This document shows, piece after piece, positions 7,131-15,702 of a stretch of DNA of 64,000 nt; the first letter of the stretch is position 1, and every line of letters starts with the position of its first letter. The position numbers and the translations under genes are program-made. The notes under the pieces are model-generated. The model made no database searches. It was not told the DNA's origin and saw nothing but the letters and a program-made list of their open reading frames with translations. Source of the DNA: Candidatus Methylomirabilota bacterium (GTDB lineage: Bacteria > Methylomirabilota > Methylomirabilia > Rokubacteriales > CSP1-6); the NCBI GenBank assembly GCA_036001065.1, contig DASYUQ010000126.1:33451-97450 (forward strand). Reading direction: 5' to 3'.

Positions 7131-8843
7131 CTAGCGTCGGGCGGACCCGAGGGAGGGAATACTGGGGTCGCGGATGGCGACCAGACGAGCCAGCGTCTCC
7201 GGGCCCACGATCCCGTCCGGCAGCAGCGACTGGTCCCGTTGAAATGCGGCGACCCTTCTCCGCAGCTCCTCGTCATAGAGCTCGACGTCGGTCGCCCTGA
7301 CCGGTCCACCGTCGACCTCGCCCAGCCGCAGCCTTACCCACGCCACCTCTTTGCCGCGGGTGCCGGGGGGCACGATCGTGATCAGGGTGGGCGGCTTCCA
7401 GAGAAGAGTGAACGCGCCGTCCCAGAAACGCTCGATCTCGCCGAGCGGAAACGTGAACTGCCGCTGACCGAACTCGAGGGTGGCGGTCTCTTCGTCGACG
7501 GCCGTGACGGTCGCGTAGTGTTTGACTCCGGCGGGGGTCACGAGCTCGACGACGGCAGGCAGGTTGAAGCGGCGGAGCACGTTCCACGTCCCTCTCTTCG
7601 ACAGGCACTCCAGCCCGGCCGAGCGTCCTGCCTCGCAGGCCAGACGGCCTCCCTGACCCCGGTACTCCACGTGCCATAGGGAATAGAGATTCGTGAACGC
7701 GGAAGCTCTGTCGCTCTCGAGGAGCCCGTCGGCGAGGACGGCGGCCAGCTCGGCCTTGTCCGGTAGCTCGGCCCCGCCGGCGCTCGCGCGGGCCAGCATG
7801 GCCGGGGCCGGGCCGTCGCCCTCGCCGGGTTTCTCGGCCGTGGGAAGCACGCCCACGGAAGCGGGCGTCGGTGAGGCGCGGCCACCGGTGAGCGCCGCCA
7901 GGCGACCTTGCCAGTCCGTTGCCCGGACGGTCGGTCCGGCGCGCTCGGAAGTCAACAGCGCCGAGGCCCCCGCCAGCGCCACCAGCAGCCCGGCCGCGGC
8001 CCACAGCAATTGACGGGCGTGGCGGCGCCGGCGGGGGCGGCCGAACACTTCGCGGCCGGCTCGCCGAACCAGCGCCGCGTCGATCCGATGCGCGTCGCTG
8101 GCGTAGGCGCCGAGGAGCGCGCGGTCGCAAATGACGTTGATCAACCGCGGAATCCCGCGTGACAGGCGATGCACCTCGCGCAGGGCGCGCTGGTCGAAGA
8201 TTTCGCCCGGCTGACCGGCCACCCCCAGCCGGTGGAGGATGTAGGCCCGCGTTTCCGACTCGGTGAACGGCAGCAGATGGTAGCGAGCCGTGACCCGCTG
8301 CGCCAGCTGGCGCAGCTCCTTGCCATCGAGCAGCTGAACCAGTTCCGGCTGACCGATGAGGATGATCTGCAGCAGCTTTTCTCTCGTCGTTTCTAGATTC
8401 GTGAGGAGCCGGATCTGCTCGAGTACCTCGGCGCTCAGATTCTGAGCCTCGTCGATGATGAGAACGGTTCGACGCCCCCGTCCGTGCGCCTCCAGCAGGT
8501 GATGGTACAGCGCATCGACGAGCACCTTCAGGCTCGTCGATCCGGAAGGGTACGGGACGCGCAGCTCGTCACACACCGTCGCCATCAGCTCGAGAGCGGT
8601 CAGCCGGGGATTGAGGATGAGCGCGGCGTCGACGTCACCGGGCAGTCGCTGGAGGAAGTAGCGGCAGACCGTCGTCTTTCCGGTTCCGACTTCGCCGGTC
8701 AGCTGGACGAAGCCGCCGGCCTCTCCAACGCCGTACAGCAGATGCGCCAGGGCTTCGCGATGGCGGGTGCTCAGATAGAGGAATCGCGGATCAGGGGCGA
8801 TGGAAAACGGCCGCTCCACGAGGCCGAAGAACGACGCGTACAC
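7131..8843 (-). CDS. gspA: type II secretion ATPase GspA (ExeA-like) with peptidoglycan-binding domain
   Basis: A 570-residue protein starting at GTG 8843. The N-terminal AAA+ domain begins MYASFFGLVERPF and has the Walker A motif GEVGTGKTT (about residues 51-59) and the Walker B motif LIIDEAQN (about 125). A transmembrane segment lies near 275-295. The periplasmic half has a region resembling the C39-like domain of GspA and ends in a peptidoglycan_binding_1 repeat (RRRVAAFQRDQ, then DGIVGPETLARL). This matches ExeA, which remodels peptidoglycan for secretin insertion. It is operonic with gspB. The other gsp genes (gspD-M) are not in the window apart from gspC across the divergent gap. Confidence 0.88.
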   Translation of the reverse strand: MYASFFGLVERPFSIAPDPRFLYLSTRHREALAHLLYGVGEAGGFVQLTGEVGTGKTTVCRYFLQRLPGDVDAALILNPRLTALELMATVCDELRVPYPSGSTSLKVLVDALYHHLLEAHGRGRRTVLIIDEAQNLSAEVLEQIRLLTNLETTREKLLQIILIGQPELVQLLDGKELRQLAQRVTARYHLLPFTESETRAYILHRLGVAGQPGEIFDQRALREVHRLSRGIPRLINVICDRALLGAYASDAHRIDAALVRRAGREVFGRPRRRRHARQLLWAAAGLLVALAGASALLTSERAGPTVRATDWQGRLAALTGGRASPTPASVGVLPTAEKPGEGDGPAPAMLARASAGGAELPDKAELAAVLADGLLESDRASAFTNLYSLWHVEYRGQGGRLACEAGRSAGLECLSKRGTWNVLRRFNLPAVVELVTPAGVKHYATVTAVDEETATLEFGQRQFTFPLGEIERFWDGAFTLLWKPPTLITIVPPGTRGKEVAWVRLRLGEVDGGPVRATDVELYDEELRRRVAAFQRDQSLLPDGIVGPETLARLVAIRDPSIPSLGSARR

Positions 8844-8970
8844 GGACTACCCGGCGGCCTCGACGCGCCAGACGCTGTTCCGTCGCGTGCTCTGGCCCCA
8901 CCCAGCCGCTCCGAGGACGGCCGACATGGCGCTCAAGGTAGACGACCGATCTGCTGCAGTCAAGGATCGG

Positions 8971-8995
8971 GGGGCCGTTGTTGTCGAACGACCCC
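8971..8995 (+). other. hairpin in the gspA-gspC divergent gap
   Basis: GGGGCCGTT (8971-8979) and AACGACCCC (8987-8995) form a nine-pair stem with one mismatch and a seven-base loop, followed by TTT. The rest of the 175-base gap (8844-9018) shows no gene. A TAGATT box (9005-9010) eight bases before the gspC ATG is a possible -10. Confidence 0.35.
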
Positions 8996-9018
8996 TTTGA
9001 GGTTTAGATTGTGTGCCG

Positions 9019-9846
9019 ATGTCACGCGGGCCGGCGAAGCTGCTCACGAAGTGGGGGCTGTCAAGCTCTCTGCTCCTCCTGGAGCTCTGGCCATGGGCCC
9101 TGAGCGGACTGCGCCGCTGGTGGACCGCCGCCCGGTGGCGGACCACGCTCGAGCGCCTGCCCCGCGCGCTCGGGGAGCTGCGGGCGAAATGGTCGCCGTC
9201 CGAGCCCTCGATCGTGCTCGACCGCCTGCGCCACACGCTGTCGGAGCTGCCGGCAAAGTGGTCGATGTCCAGGCCGCTGACTGCGCTCAACCTCCTGCTG
9301 GCCGGGATTTTGGTCGTCTTTGCGATCCAGCTCCTCCGCGGCTTGTCCGCTCCCTCTCCCCTTCCCCCGACCCCGGTTGACCGTCCCCTCGTCGCCGTCG
9401 TGTCGGCCAAGAAAGACTCCGGACCGGCCTGGCCACCGTTCACCGCTCATGGCGGGATCGTCGCCCGGAACCTGTTCAACCCCGACCGCTCCGAGACAGG
9501 CCGGTCCGATGCGACCCGCCGGGCCCTGCCCGTGGCGGCGAAGCCGGTTCTCTACGGCGTGGTGATCGGCGAAGAGAGCCGGGTGGCTTACCTCGAGGAT
9601 CCGTCCACGAACCGGATCTTCGGCTATAAGGTTGGGGACATGGTGGCCGGGGGGCAGCTGGAGCAGATCGAGACGGATCGGGTGGTCATCAAGGGCGTCG
9701 ACGGGCGCCTGGAGGTCATGCTCAGCGGGCCGAACAAGCCCCGGCCGGCGGTCGACGCGTCGATGTCGCCTCAGGTCGTCCGCCCCGCCCCGACCGTGCC
9801 GTCGGTTCCGCGCTTCCCGCTGGGAGCGGGCAGCCCGTTCAGATAG
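9019..9846 (+). CDS. GspC-like type II secretion inner-membrane protein
   Basis: A 275-residue bitopic protein. A basic N-terminal stretch of about 85 residues holds two back-to-back, similar segments ending in ELRAKWS and ELPAKWS. A transmembrane helix follows at about 89-106, then a linker. The homology-region domain then begins IVARNLFNPDRSE (about 150), with VLYGVVIGEE and YKVGDMVAGGQLEQIETDRVVIK, the core of GspC that contacts the secretin. It ends in a short Pro-rich tail with no PDZ or coiled coil, which makes it a minimal GspC. ATG 9019 is preferred over GTG 9013. It faces gspA-gspB divergently and converges on the next gene with a 7-base gap. Confidence 0.75.
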   Translation: MSRGPAKLLTKWGLSSSLLLLELWPWALSGLRRWWTAARWRTTLERLPRALGELRAKWSPSEPSIVLDRLRHTLSELPAKWSMSRPLTALNLLLAGILVVFAIQLLRGLSAPSPLPPTPVDRPLVAVVSAKKDSGPAWPPFTAHGGIVARNLFNPDRSETGRSDATRRALPVAAKPVLYGVVIGEESRVAYLEDPSTNRIFGYKVGDMVAGGQLEQIETDRVVIKGVDGRLEVMLSGPNKPRPAVDASMSPQVVRPAPTVPSVPRFPLGAGSPFR

Positions 9847-9853
9847 GGCCACC

Positions 9854-12109
9854 TCACCGCAGCCGCGGCGTGAAGTCCTTGACCGACACGTACTGGCTCG
9901 GCCACGGCAGGTCGTAGCCCTGCTCCCAGGCAGCGTGACGCGTCCAGTAGGGATCGTAGAGGTGGGCGCGCGCCAGGACGCAGAGGTCGGCGCGGCCGGC
10001 GGCCAGGATGGAGTTGACGTCGGCGTGCGACGAGATGTTCCCCACGGTGGCCGTGGGGATTCCCGCCTCGTGACGGATGCGATCGCTGAAGGGCGTCTGG
10101 TAGAGACGGCCGTGGACGGGCTGGGCGTGGGGCACGGTCTGCCCCGTCGACACGGTGATGAGGTCGCAGCCGTGTTCCTTGAGCATGAGCGCCACCTCCA
10201 CCGCCTCCTCCGCGCTGAGCCCGCCCGGGGCCCAGTCGGTGGCCGAGATCTTCACCGACATCGGCTTGCTTCGCGGCCAGGCGGCGCGCACGGCGGCGAA
10301 CACCTCGAGGGGGTAGCGCATCCGGTGGGCGAGCGGTCCGCCGTACTGGTCCCGTCGGATGTTCGTGAGCGGCGAGATGAAGCTCGAGAGCAGGTAGCCG
10401 TGGGCCATGTGCAGCTCGAGCAAGTCGAAGCCCGCCTCCTCGGCCATGCGGGCGGCCTGGACGAACTGCTCGCGTACCCGATCCATGTCGCTGCGGTCCA
10501 TCTCCTTCGGCACCTGGCTCTGGGGCAGGTAGGGGATCGGTGACGCGGAGATCAGCGGCCAGTTGCCGTCGGGCAGCGGCTCGTCGATCCCCTCCCAGAG
10601 CCGTCGCGTCGAGCCCTTACGGCCGGCGTGGGCGAGCTGGAGCGCGATCCTGGCCGGCGTGTGCCGGTGGACGAAGTCCACGATGCGCTGCCAGGCGGCC
10701 ACGTGCTCGGGCTTGTACATGCCCGTGCAGCCCGGACTGATCCGGCCCTCGCGGCTCACGTCGGTCATCTCCGCCACCACCAGCGCCGCCCCCCCCACCG
10801 CGCGCGAGCCCAGATTGACGAGGTGCCAGTCGCCGGGGGCGCCATCCTCGGCCGAGTACTGGCACATCGGCGAGACGACGACACGGTTGGCGAGCACGAG
10901 GTCGCGCAGCCGGAACGGCGTGAACATCGGCGGCGGAGCCGGTTGGGCGGCGACGCGGAGGCCGCTCTGGTCGGCCGCCTTGGCCGCGAACCAGCGGTCG
11001 ACCGTCTCCACGAACTTGGGGTCGCGGACTCTGAGGTTCTCGTGGGTGACGCGCAGGCTGCGCGTGAGCAGGCTGACGGCGAACTGCAGCGGCTCGAGCC
11101 GGCCGTAGTAGCGCTCGGTCTGCTCGAACCACTCGAGGCTCACCAGGGCCGCCCGCTGCGCGCTCTCCACCAGCGGGCGCCGCTCGTCCTCGTAGGCCGC
11201 CAGGGCGCTGGGGACGTTGCGGTACTGCTGGAGGGCCCGGCTCAGCGCGATGGCGTCCTCCATGGCCAGCTTGGTGCCCGACCCGATGGAGAAGTGCGCG
11301 GTGTGGGCGGCGTCGCCGATGAGGACGAGGTTCCGCCAGTGCCACCGCTCGTTGCCGACCGTCGGGAAGCCGCGCCAGAGGGAGCGGTTCTTCAGCATCC
11401 GGTGGCCGTCGAGCTCGCGGGCGAAGAGCCGCTCGGTGAAGGCCAGCGTGTCGTCCTCGCTGGCGCCCGGGAGCCCGGCCCGCCTCCAGGTCCCCTCCGT
11501 CGCTTCCAGGATGAAGGTCGAGTGGCGGGCGTCGTAGCGATAGGCGTGCACGCGCCAGAGGCCGTGTTCGCTCTCCTTGAAGAGGAAGGTGAAGGCCGGG
11601 AACGGGAACGTCGTGCCGAGCCAGACGAACCGGTTCGGGCGCGCGTCGATCCGCGGACGGAAGTGCTGGGCGTAGCGCGCGCGGACGGCGCTGTTGACGC
11701 CGTCGGCGGCCAGGATGAGGTCGGCGTCCGCGAACGGCGCCACGTCGCTCACCTCTTGCTGGAACTCGAGCGTCACGCCGAGCTGGCGGCAGCGCCGGTG
11801 CAGGATATCGAGCAGGCGCTGGCGGCTGAGCCCGGAGAACCCGTGCCCGGTGGAGGTCAGCACCTGGCCCTGGTAATGGATATCGATGTCGTCCCAGTGG
11901 GCGAAGGCGCGGGTGATCTCCTCGTAGCTCTCGCGGTCGGCCTCGGCGAAGTTCTCGAGGGTGGCGTCGGAGAAGACCACGCCGAAGCCGAAGGTGTCGT
12001 CGGGCCGGTTGCGCTCGAGGACGGTGATGTCGTGCGACGGGTCGGCCTTCTTCATTAAAATCCCGAAGTAGAGCCCGGCCGGCCCGCCGCCGATGCTGAC
12101 GATCTTCAC
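9854..12109 (-). CDS. fused FAD monooxygenase / old-yellow-enzyme oxidoreductase (2-aminobenzoyl-CoA monooxygenase/reductase or salicylyl-CoA 5-hydroxylase type)
   Basis: A 751-residue two-domain flavoprotein. Residues 1 to about 390 form an aromatic-ring hydroxylase with the Rossmann motif [10 protein letters not shown] near residue 7 and GDAAH near 285. Residues from about 400 to the end are an old-yellow-enzyme barrel ([34 protein letters not shown]). This exact fusion is known from 2-aminobenzoyl-CoA monooxygenase/reductase and from proteins annotated as bifunctional salicylyl-CoA 5-hydroxylase, both acting on CoA-activated aromatics. No CoA ligase is adjacent. The start is GTG 12109, with TAGAAT six bases upstream and no Shine-Dalgarno, so translation is probably leaderless. 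Confidence 0.85.
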   Translation of the reverse strand: MKIVSIGGGPAGLYFGILMKKADPSHDITVLERNRPDDTFGFGVVFSDATLENFAEADRESYEEITRAFAHWDDIDIHYQGQVLTSTGHGFSGLSRQRLLDILHRRCRQLGVTLEFQQEVSDVAPFADADLILAADGVNSAVRARYAQHFRPRIDARPNRFVWLGTTFPFPAFTFLFKESEHGLWRVHAYRYDARHSTFILEATEGTWRRAGLPGASEDDTLAFTERLFARELDGHRMLKNRSLWRGFPTVGNERWHWRNLVLIGDAAHTAHFSIGSGTKLAMEDAIALSRALQQYRNVPSALAAYEDERRPLVESAQRAALVSLEWFEQTERYYGRLEPLQFAVSLLTRSLRVTHENLRVRDPKFVETVDRWFAAKAADQSGLRVAAQPAPPPMFTPFRLRDLVLANRVVVSPMCQYSAEDGAPGDWHLVNLGSRAVGGAALVVAEMTDVSREGRISPGCTGMYKPEHVAAWQRIVDFVHRHTPARIALQLAHAGRKGSTRRLWEGIDEPLPDGNWPLISASPIPYLPQSQVPKEMDRSDMDRVREQFVQAARMAEEAGFDLLELHMAHGYLLSSFISPLTNIRRDQYGGPLAHRMRYPLEVFAAVRAAWPRSKPMSVKISATDWAPGGLSAEEAVEVALMLKEHGCDLITVSTGQTVPHAQPVHGRLYQTPFSDRIRHEAGIPTATVGNISSHADVNSILAAGRADLCVLARAHLYDPYWTRHAAWEQGYDLPWPSQYVSVKDFTPRLR

Positions 12110-12115
12110 ACGGCG

Positions 12116-12121
12116 ATTCTA
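12116..12121 (-). promoter_or_regulatory. -10 box, leaderless arrangement
   Basis: TAGAAT on the minus strand is followed by six bases (CGCCGT) and then the GTG start at 12109, so the expected transcription start coincides with the start codon. Confidence 0.6.
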
Positions 12122-12175
12122 CACCGCGCTCCCCGCCTGTCTGGATGGCGCGAGCTCGCTGCGACCACGGCTCGC

Positions 12176-12222
12176 CGTTCGGGCGCAGGCTTCGCCTGCG
12201 CAATCCTTCCTGGGGGAGGCAT
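12176..12222 (-). repeat. palindromic repeat, partial copy R2
   Basis: On the minus strand the linker GCCTCCCCCAGG is followed by the second hairpin: GCGCAGGC and GCCTGCGC (12183-12190 with 12094-equivalent arm at 12194-12201) around a three-base loop, then CCGAACGG. The first hairpin of the family is missing. It lies just 3' of the sugar transporter operon. Confidence 0.6.
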
Positions 12223-12225
12223 GGG

Positions 12226-13062
12226 CTACCCCTTCACTCCGCCGGCGCCCCAGCCCTGGATCAGATAGCGCTGCACGCCGGCGAAGAAGCCGATGGTCGG
12301 CACCGTGATCATCACCCCGGCCGCCATGATCATGCCCCAGTCCACGATCGTGGCGTTGAACAGGTCGTTGACGCCGACGGGCAGCGTCTTGAGCTCGTCC
12401 GAGGTGATGAGCACGAGGGCGAACAGAAAGTCGTTCCAGGCCAGGATGAACGTGAAGATGCCGGCGGCGATGAGGCCGGGCAGGCTCAGCGGGAGCACCA
12501 CGTGCCACACCGCCCGCGGACGCCCGGCGCCGTCCACCAGCGCCGCCTCCTCCAGCTCCAGCGGCACGCTCAGGAAGAACGCGCGCAGGAGCCACAGGCA
12601 GAACGGCAGGCAGAAGGTCGTGTAGGACAGCACCAGGGCCAGGTGCGTGTTCACGATGCCCAGCTGCCGGACCAGAATGTAAAAGGGAATGATGATCATG
12701 ATGGGGGCGAACATATAGGTCATCAAGATCAGGCCGGCCACCGTCTCCCGCCCCCGGAACCTGAAGCGGGTGAGGCTGTAGGCCCCGAGCGCCGACACCA
12801 CCAGGGTCAGCACCACCGTGGTGAAGGAGACGAGGATGCTGTTCCAGAAGTACACGGCGAAGTTCGTCTCCCGGAAGAGCTGGACGAAGTTGTCGAGCGT
12901 GGCGCGGTGGGGCACCAGCGTGGGCGTGGCGAAGATCTCCCCGGGCGGCTTGAGCGAGGTGGAGAGCATCCAGAAGAAGGGGAAGGCGCCGATCAGGAGC
13001 AGGCCCGCCGCCCCCGCGTAGAGCGTCGCGGTCCGGGTCACCGTGCCCCTGCCCAGTCTCAC
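12226..13062 (-). CDS. carbohydrate ABC transporter permease (MalG type)
   Basis: A 278-residue inner-membrane permease of the binding-protein-dependent sugar family with six predicted helices. The EAA loop reads LEEAALVDGAGRPRAVWHV, where an ATPase would dock. The ending GWGAGGVKG is typical of MalG/UgpE-like subunits. The start is GTG 13062, overlapping the stop of the upstream permease (GTGA), so translation is coupled. It is the last gene of a binding protein-permease-permease operon. No ATP-binding subunit is encoded nearby, so the transporter presumably uses a shared MsmX/UgpC-type ATPase elsewhere. Confidence 0.87.
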   Translation of the reverse strand: MRLGRGTVTRTATLYAGAAGLLLIGAFPFFWMLSTSLKPPGEIFATPTLVPHRATLDNFVQLFRETNFAVYFWNSILVSFTTVVLTLVVSALGAYSLTRFRFRGRETVAGLILMTYMFAPIMIIIPFYILVRQLGIVNTHLALVLSYTTFCLPFCLWLLRAFFLSVPLELEEAALVDGAGRPRAVWHVVLPLSLPGLIAAGIFTFILAWNDFLFALVLITSDELKTLPVGVNDLFNATIVDWGMIMAAGVMITVPTIGFFAGVQRYLIQGWGAGGVKG

Positions 13063-14009
13063 GCCACCACCTCCTCGTCCCGGAACAGGCGGAAGTAGAC
13101 GGCGGTGGCGCCCAGCAGGAGCGCGAACATGATGACGGCCAGCGCGGCGCCCATGCCGGCCTGCAGGTAGGTGAACGTCCGCGCGTAGGCGTAGATCGGC
13201 AGCGTCCGGACGTAGCGGCTCACGCCGCCCTCGCCGGCCATGAGCCACACCGTGTCGAACTTGGTGAACATCCAGATGCTGCGCAGCAGCACGATGACGA
13301 AGAGGACGTTGCGCGTCTGGGGCAGCGTGACGTGGACGAAGCGCCGCCAGGCGCCGGCGCCGTCCACCTTGGCCGCCTCGTAGAGCTCGGGCGGGATCGT
13401 CTGCAGCCGGGCCAGATACGTCACCACCACGAAGGGGAAGAACTGCCAGACGCTGGTCAGGATCAGGGACCACATGATGTAGTCCTTGCCGAGCCAGGCC
13501 ACCGGCGTCCTCACCAGCCCGGAGGCTACCAGCAGATGATTCACCAGCCCGTACGAGTCGTTCAGGAGCCACTTCCAGAGAATGACGGCCACGATCGTGG
13601 GGATCATGTACGGGAAGAGGACGACGCCCCGCAGCAGGTTGCGTCCCCGGAAGGCCTCGTTGAGGAGCAGCGCCGCCATGATCCCCAGACCGAGCTGCAG
13701 CACCATCGTGGCCCCGGCGTAGACGACGCCGTAGTGGACGCTGCTCCAGAACTCTTCGTCGGTGGCGAAGTACCGGTAGTGCTGCAGCCCCACGAAGGCC
13801 TGGGCGGGGAGGAACGCGTGCTTGTCGAAGAGGCTCAGCCAGCAGTTGTAGAGGATCGGGTAGAGGACCAGCCCCCCGATGAGGAGCAGGGACGGGGCGA
13901 GCAGCAGCCAGCCGATGACCGGCCCCCGCCGCCGCCGAGAGGATGCGCGTGCGAAGCGGTGAGCGCGGGAAGGGGCCCGGAGCGAGCGAAGGCCCGTCCC
14001 CGCGCTCAC
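13059..14009 (-). CDS. carbohydrate ABC transporter permease (MalF/UgpA type)
   Basis: A 316-residue permease. A basic, Ser/Arg-rich N-terminal tail of about 30 residues precedes six transmembrane helices (the first is GWLLLAPSLLLIGGL). The EAA loop is YEAAKVDGAGAWRRFVHV, with the conserved Gly. The start is GTG 14009, seven bases after the binding-protein stop, so it is the second gene of the operon. The pair of unlike permeases and the large binding protein fit import of an oligosaccharide, glycerol-phosphate or polyol. The substrate cannot be told from the sequence. Confidence 0.87.
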   Translation of the reverse strand: MSAGTGLRSLRAPSRAHRFARASSRRRRGPVIGWLLLAPSLLLIGGLVLYPILYNCWLSLFDKHAFLPAQAFVGLQHYRYFATDEEFWSSVHYGVVYAGATMVLQLGLGIMAALLLNEAFRGRNLLRGVVLFPYMIPTIVAVILWKWLLNDSYGLVNHLLVASGLVRTPVAWLGKDYIMWSLILTSVWQFFPFVVVTYLARLQTIPPELYEAAKVDGAGAWRRFVHVTLPQTRNVLFVIVLLRSIWMFTKFDTVWLMAGEGGVSRYVRTLPIYAYARTFTYLQAGMGAALAVIMFALLLGATAVYFRLFRDEEVVA

Positions 14010-14016
14010 CGCCCCG

Positions 14017-15378
14017 TCACGACCAGCGCTTGAACCCGAGCTGCGCCAGCAGCTCTTCGGCGCGCTTCTGGGCGCGGTCCGCCTCGGCCTTCGGGTTCTT
14101 CTCGCCCACCATCACCTCCACGATGAGGTCGGCCACGATGCCCGAACCGTCCAGCTCGGCCAGGAACGGCAGCAGGTTGTCGTCGGGACGGCTGAACCCG
14201 ATAGGCAGGAAGCGCCCCTGGCTGAGCCCCGTCACCATGAAGTCGTGCCAGGTGCGCCACTTCTGGATGCGCGGATGCGCGAGGTACTCGGGATCGTTGA
14301 GCATCGACTTGAAGATCGGCGTGAGGTGGATGGGCACCGTGTGGCAGTACTTCAGGTAGTGCTCGCGCTTGTAGAACATCCGGAGGAACTCGAACGCTTC
14401 ATTAGGGTACTTCGACTGCGTGAACACCGCCCAGTTCTCGCCGTCGAGGGCCGAGATGCCCTTCGGGCCGGATGGGCCGCGCGGCTTGAACATGGGTTGG
14501 AAGTGCTCGGGGTCGCGCATGCCCTCCGGCGCGTAGCGCTCGATGTAGCCGATCGTCCGCGCGCCGGACAGGTACACCATGGCGACCTTGCCGGTCGAGA
14601 GCGCCGCCAGCGTGTCGAGGTACTTCTGCCCGGACCAGCCCGCCGGCATGTACTTGTTCAGCTTCTGGAGGTATTCCAGCGTCGACACCATCGCCCGGCC
14701 GTTGAGCTGGGGTCGCCAGGTCTTGGCATCGACCCAGCTCCCGCCGTTGGAGGCCAGCCACTCGGCGGGATGGACGAAGCCGATGTAGAGCTTTTCGCCG
14801 GGCATCTGCAGCCCGTAGCGCTTGCCGTCGTCGGTCAGCGCCGCCGTGAGCTTGAGGAAGTCGGCGTGGGTCTCGGGGGGCTTGAGGCCCTTCTGCTCGC
14901 GCAGGTCCCGCCGCTCGGCGATGTAGGTCGCGCCCATGGCGTGAGTGACCCCGTAGTACTTGCCGTCGAAGAGCTGCAGCTTGAGCGTCGCCTCGTGGAT
15001 GTCCTTCTCGCCCAGCGCCCGGATCAGCTCGTCCATCGGACGGAGCAGCCCCTTCTTCCAGAGCGACGCGGTCATGAACGGATTGAGGTGGGTGAGATCC
15101 GGGGGGCTGCCCGCCGCCAGCGCGGCCAGCAGCTTGGTGTTGAGGTCGCCCCAACCCAGCGCCTGCTGCTTGACCTTGAAGCCGGGGAACTTCCGCTCGA
15201 ACTCGGCGATGCTGGTGTCCTGGATGGTCTTGACGGTCTGGGGCTCGACCTCGGTGTGCCAGACCTGGAGCTCGCGCACCTGCTGGCCCAGGGCGGCGGG
15301 AGCGCGGCCGAGCAGCGCGGCGCCCGCCGCGCTGGCCGTACCGATCAGAAATTGACGCCGTGTCGTCGTCTTGGCCAT
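14017..15378 (-). CDS. sugar ABC transporter substrate-binding protein (family 1), Tat signal
   Basis: A 453-residue periplasmic binding protein. The start at ATG 15378 gives the twin-arginine signal TTRRQFLIGTASAAG followed by a hydrophobic stretch, so export is by Tat, folded. The mature protein has the family 1 (MalE/UgpB-like) pattern: LQVWHTEVEPQT at the start, LAALAAGSPPDLTHLNP near residue 95, and GENWAVFTQSKYPNEAFEFLRMF near 330. Upstream in-frame codons are a shadow. It heads the operon with two permeases. A clear sigma-70 promoter lies at 15438-15467. The ligand is probably a carbohydrate. Confidence 0.88.
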   Translation of the reverse strand: MAKTTTRRQFLIGTASAAGAALLGRAPAALGQQVRELQVWHTEVEPQTVKTIQDTSIAEFERKFPGFKVKQQALGWGDLNTKLLAALAAGSPPDLTHLNPFMTASLWKKGLLRPMDELIRALGEKDIHEATLKLQLFDGKYYGVTHAMGATYIAERRDLREQKGLKPPETHADFLKLTAALTDDGKRYGLQMPGEKLYIGFVHPAEWLASNGGSWVDAKTWRPQLNGRAMVSTLEYLQKLNKYMPAGWSGQKYLDTLAALSTGKVAMVYLSGARTIGYIERYAPEGMRDPEHFQPMFKPRGPSGPKGISALDGENWAVFTQSKYPNEAFEFLRMFYKREHYLKYCHTVPIHLTPIFKSMLNDPEYLAHPRIQKWRTWHDFMVTGLSQGRFLPIGFSRPDDNLLPFLAELDGSGIVADLIVEVMVGEKNPKAEADRAQKRAEELLAQLGFKRWS

Positions 15379-15437
15379 GGCCCTTCTCCTTCCCTGGTCG
15401 GTCGACGTCGCCCGGTGCTCGCGTCGAATTGCGGCGG

Positions 15438-15467
15438 AGTCTAGGCGCGCGCCCGGACGGCTGTCAA
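15438..15467 (-). promoter_or_regulatory. sigma-70-type promoter for the sugar transporter operon
   Basis: On the minus strand TTGACA (15462-15467) and TAGACT (15438-15443) are separated by 18 bases, about 60 bases before the ATG at 15378. A TATACA box (15478-15483) on the plus strand overlaps this region and could serve the divergent DUF1059 gene. Confidence 0.65.
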
Positions 15468-15525
15468 GCGCTCGTGGTATACATGACGGGAGCGCAACGC
15501 CGTCCCGGCGCGTGAGGAGGAGATC

Positions 15526-15702
15526 ATGCCGAAGGTTCTCAGGTGCGGGGATCTGATGCCCGGCTGCAACGCCGTGATCGAGGGCAAGGATGTCGCCGAG
15601 GTGATGGCCAAGGGCGCCGAGCACGCCAAGAAGGCCCACGGGATGGCCACGATCCCGCCCGACATGGCCAAGAAGGTTCAGGCCGCGATCAAGGACAAGT
15701 AG
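15526..15702 (+). CDS. DUF1059 family small protein
   Basis: A 58-residue protein of the DUF1059 family. It has the characteristic opening VLRCGDLMPGCNAVIEG with two conserved Cys (residues 7 and 14), then an Ala/Lys-rich helix and HAKKAHGMATIPPDM, in which the His-Gly and Pro-Pro are conserved. Function is unknown; the paired Cys and His suggest metal or redox chemistry. A GAGGAGGAG ribosome-binding site precedes the ATG at 15526. It is divergent from the sugar transporter, and its last 25 bases overlap the 3' end of the convergent flavoprotein gene. Confidence 0.85.
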   Translation: MPKVLRCGDLMPGCNAVIEGKDVAEVMAKGAEHAKKAHGMATIPPDMAKKVQAAIKDK

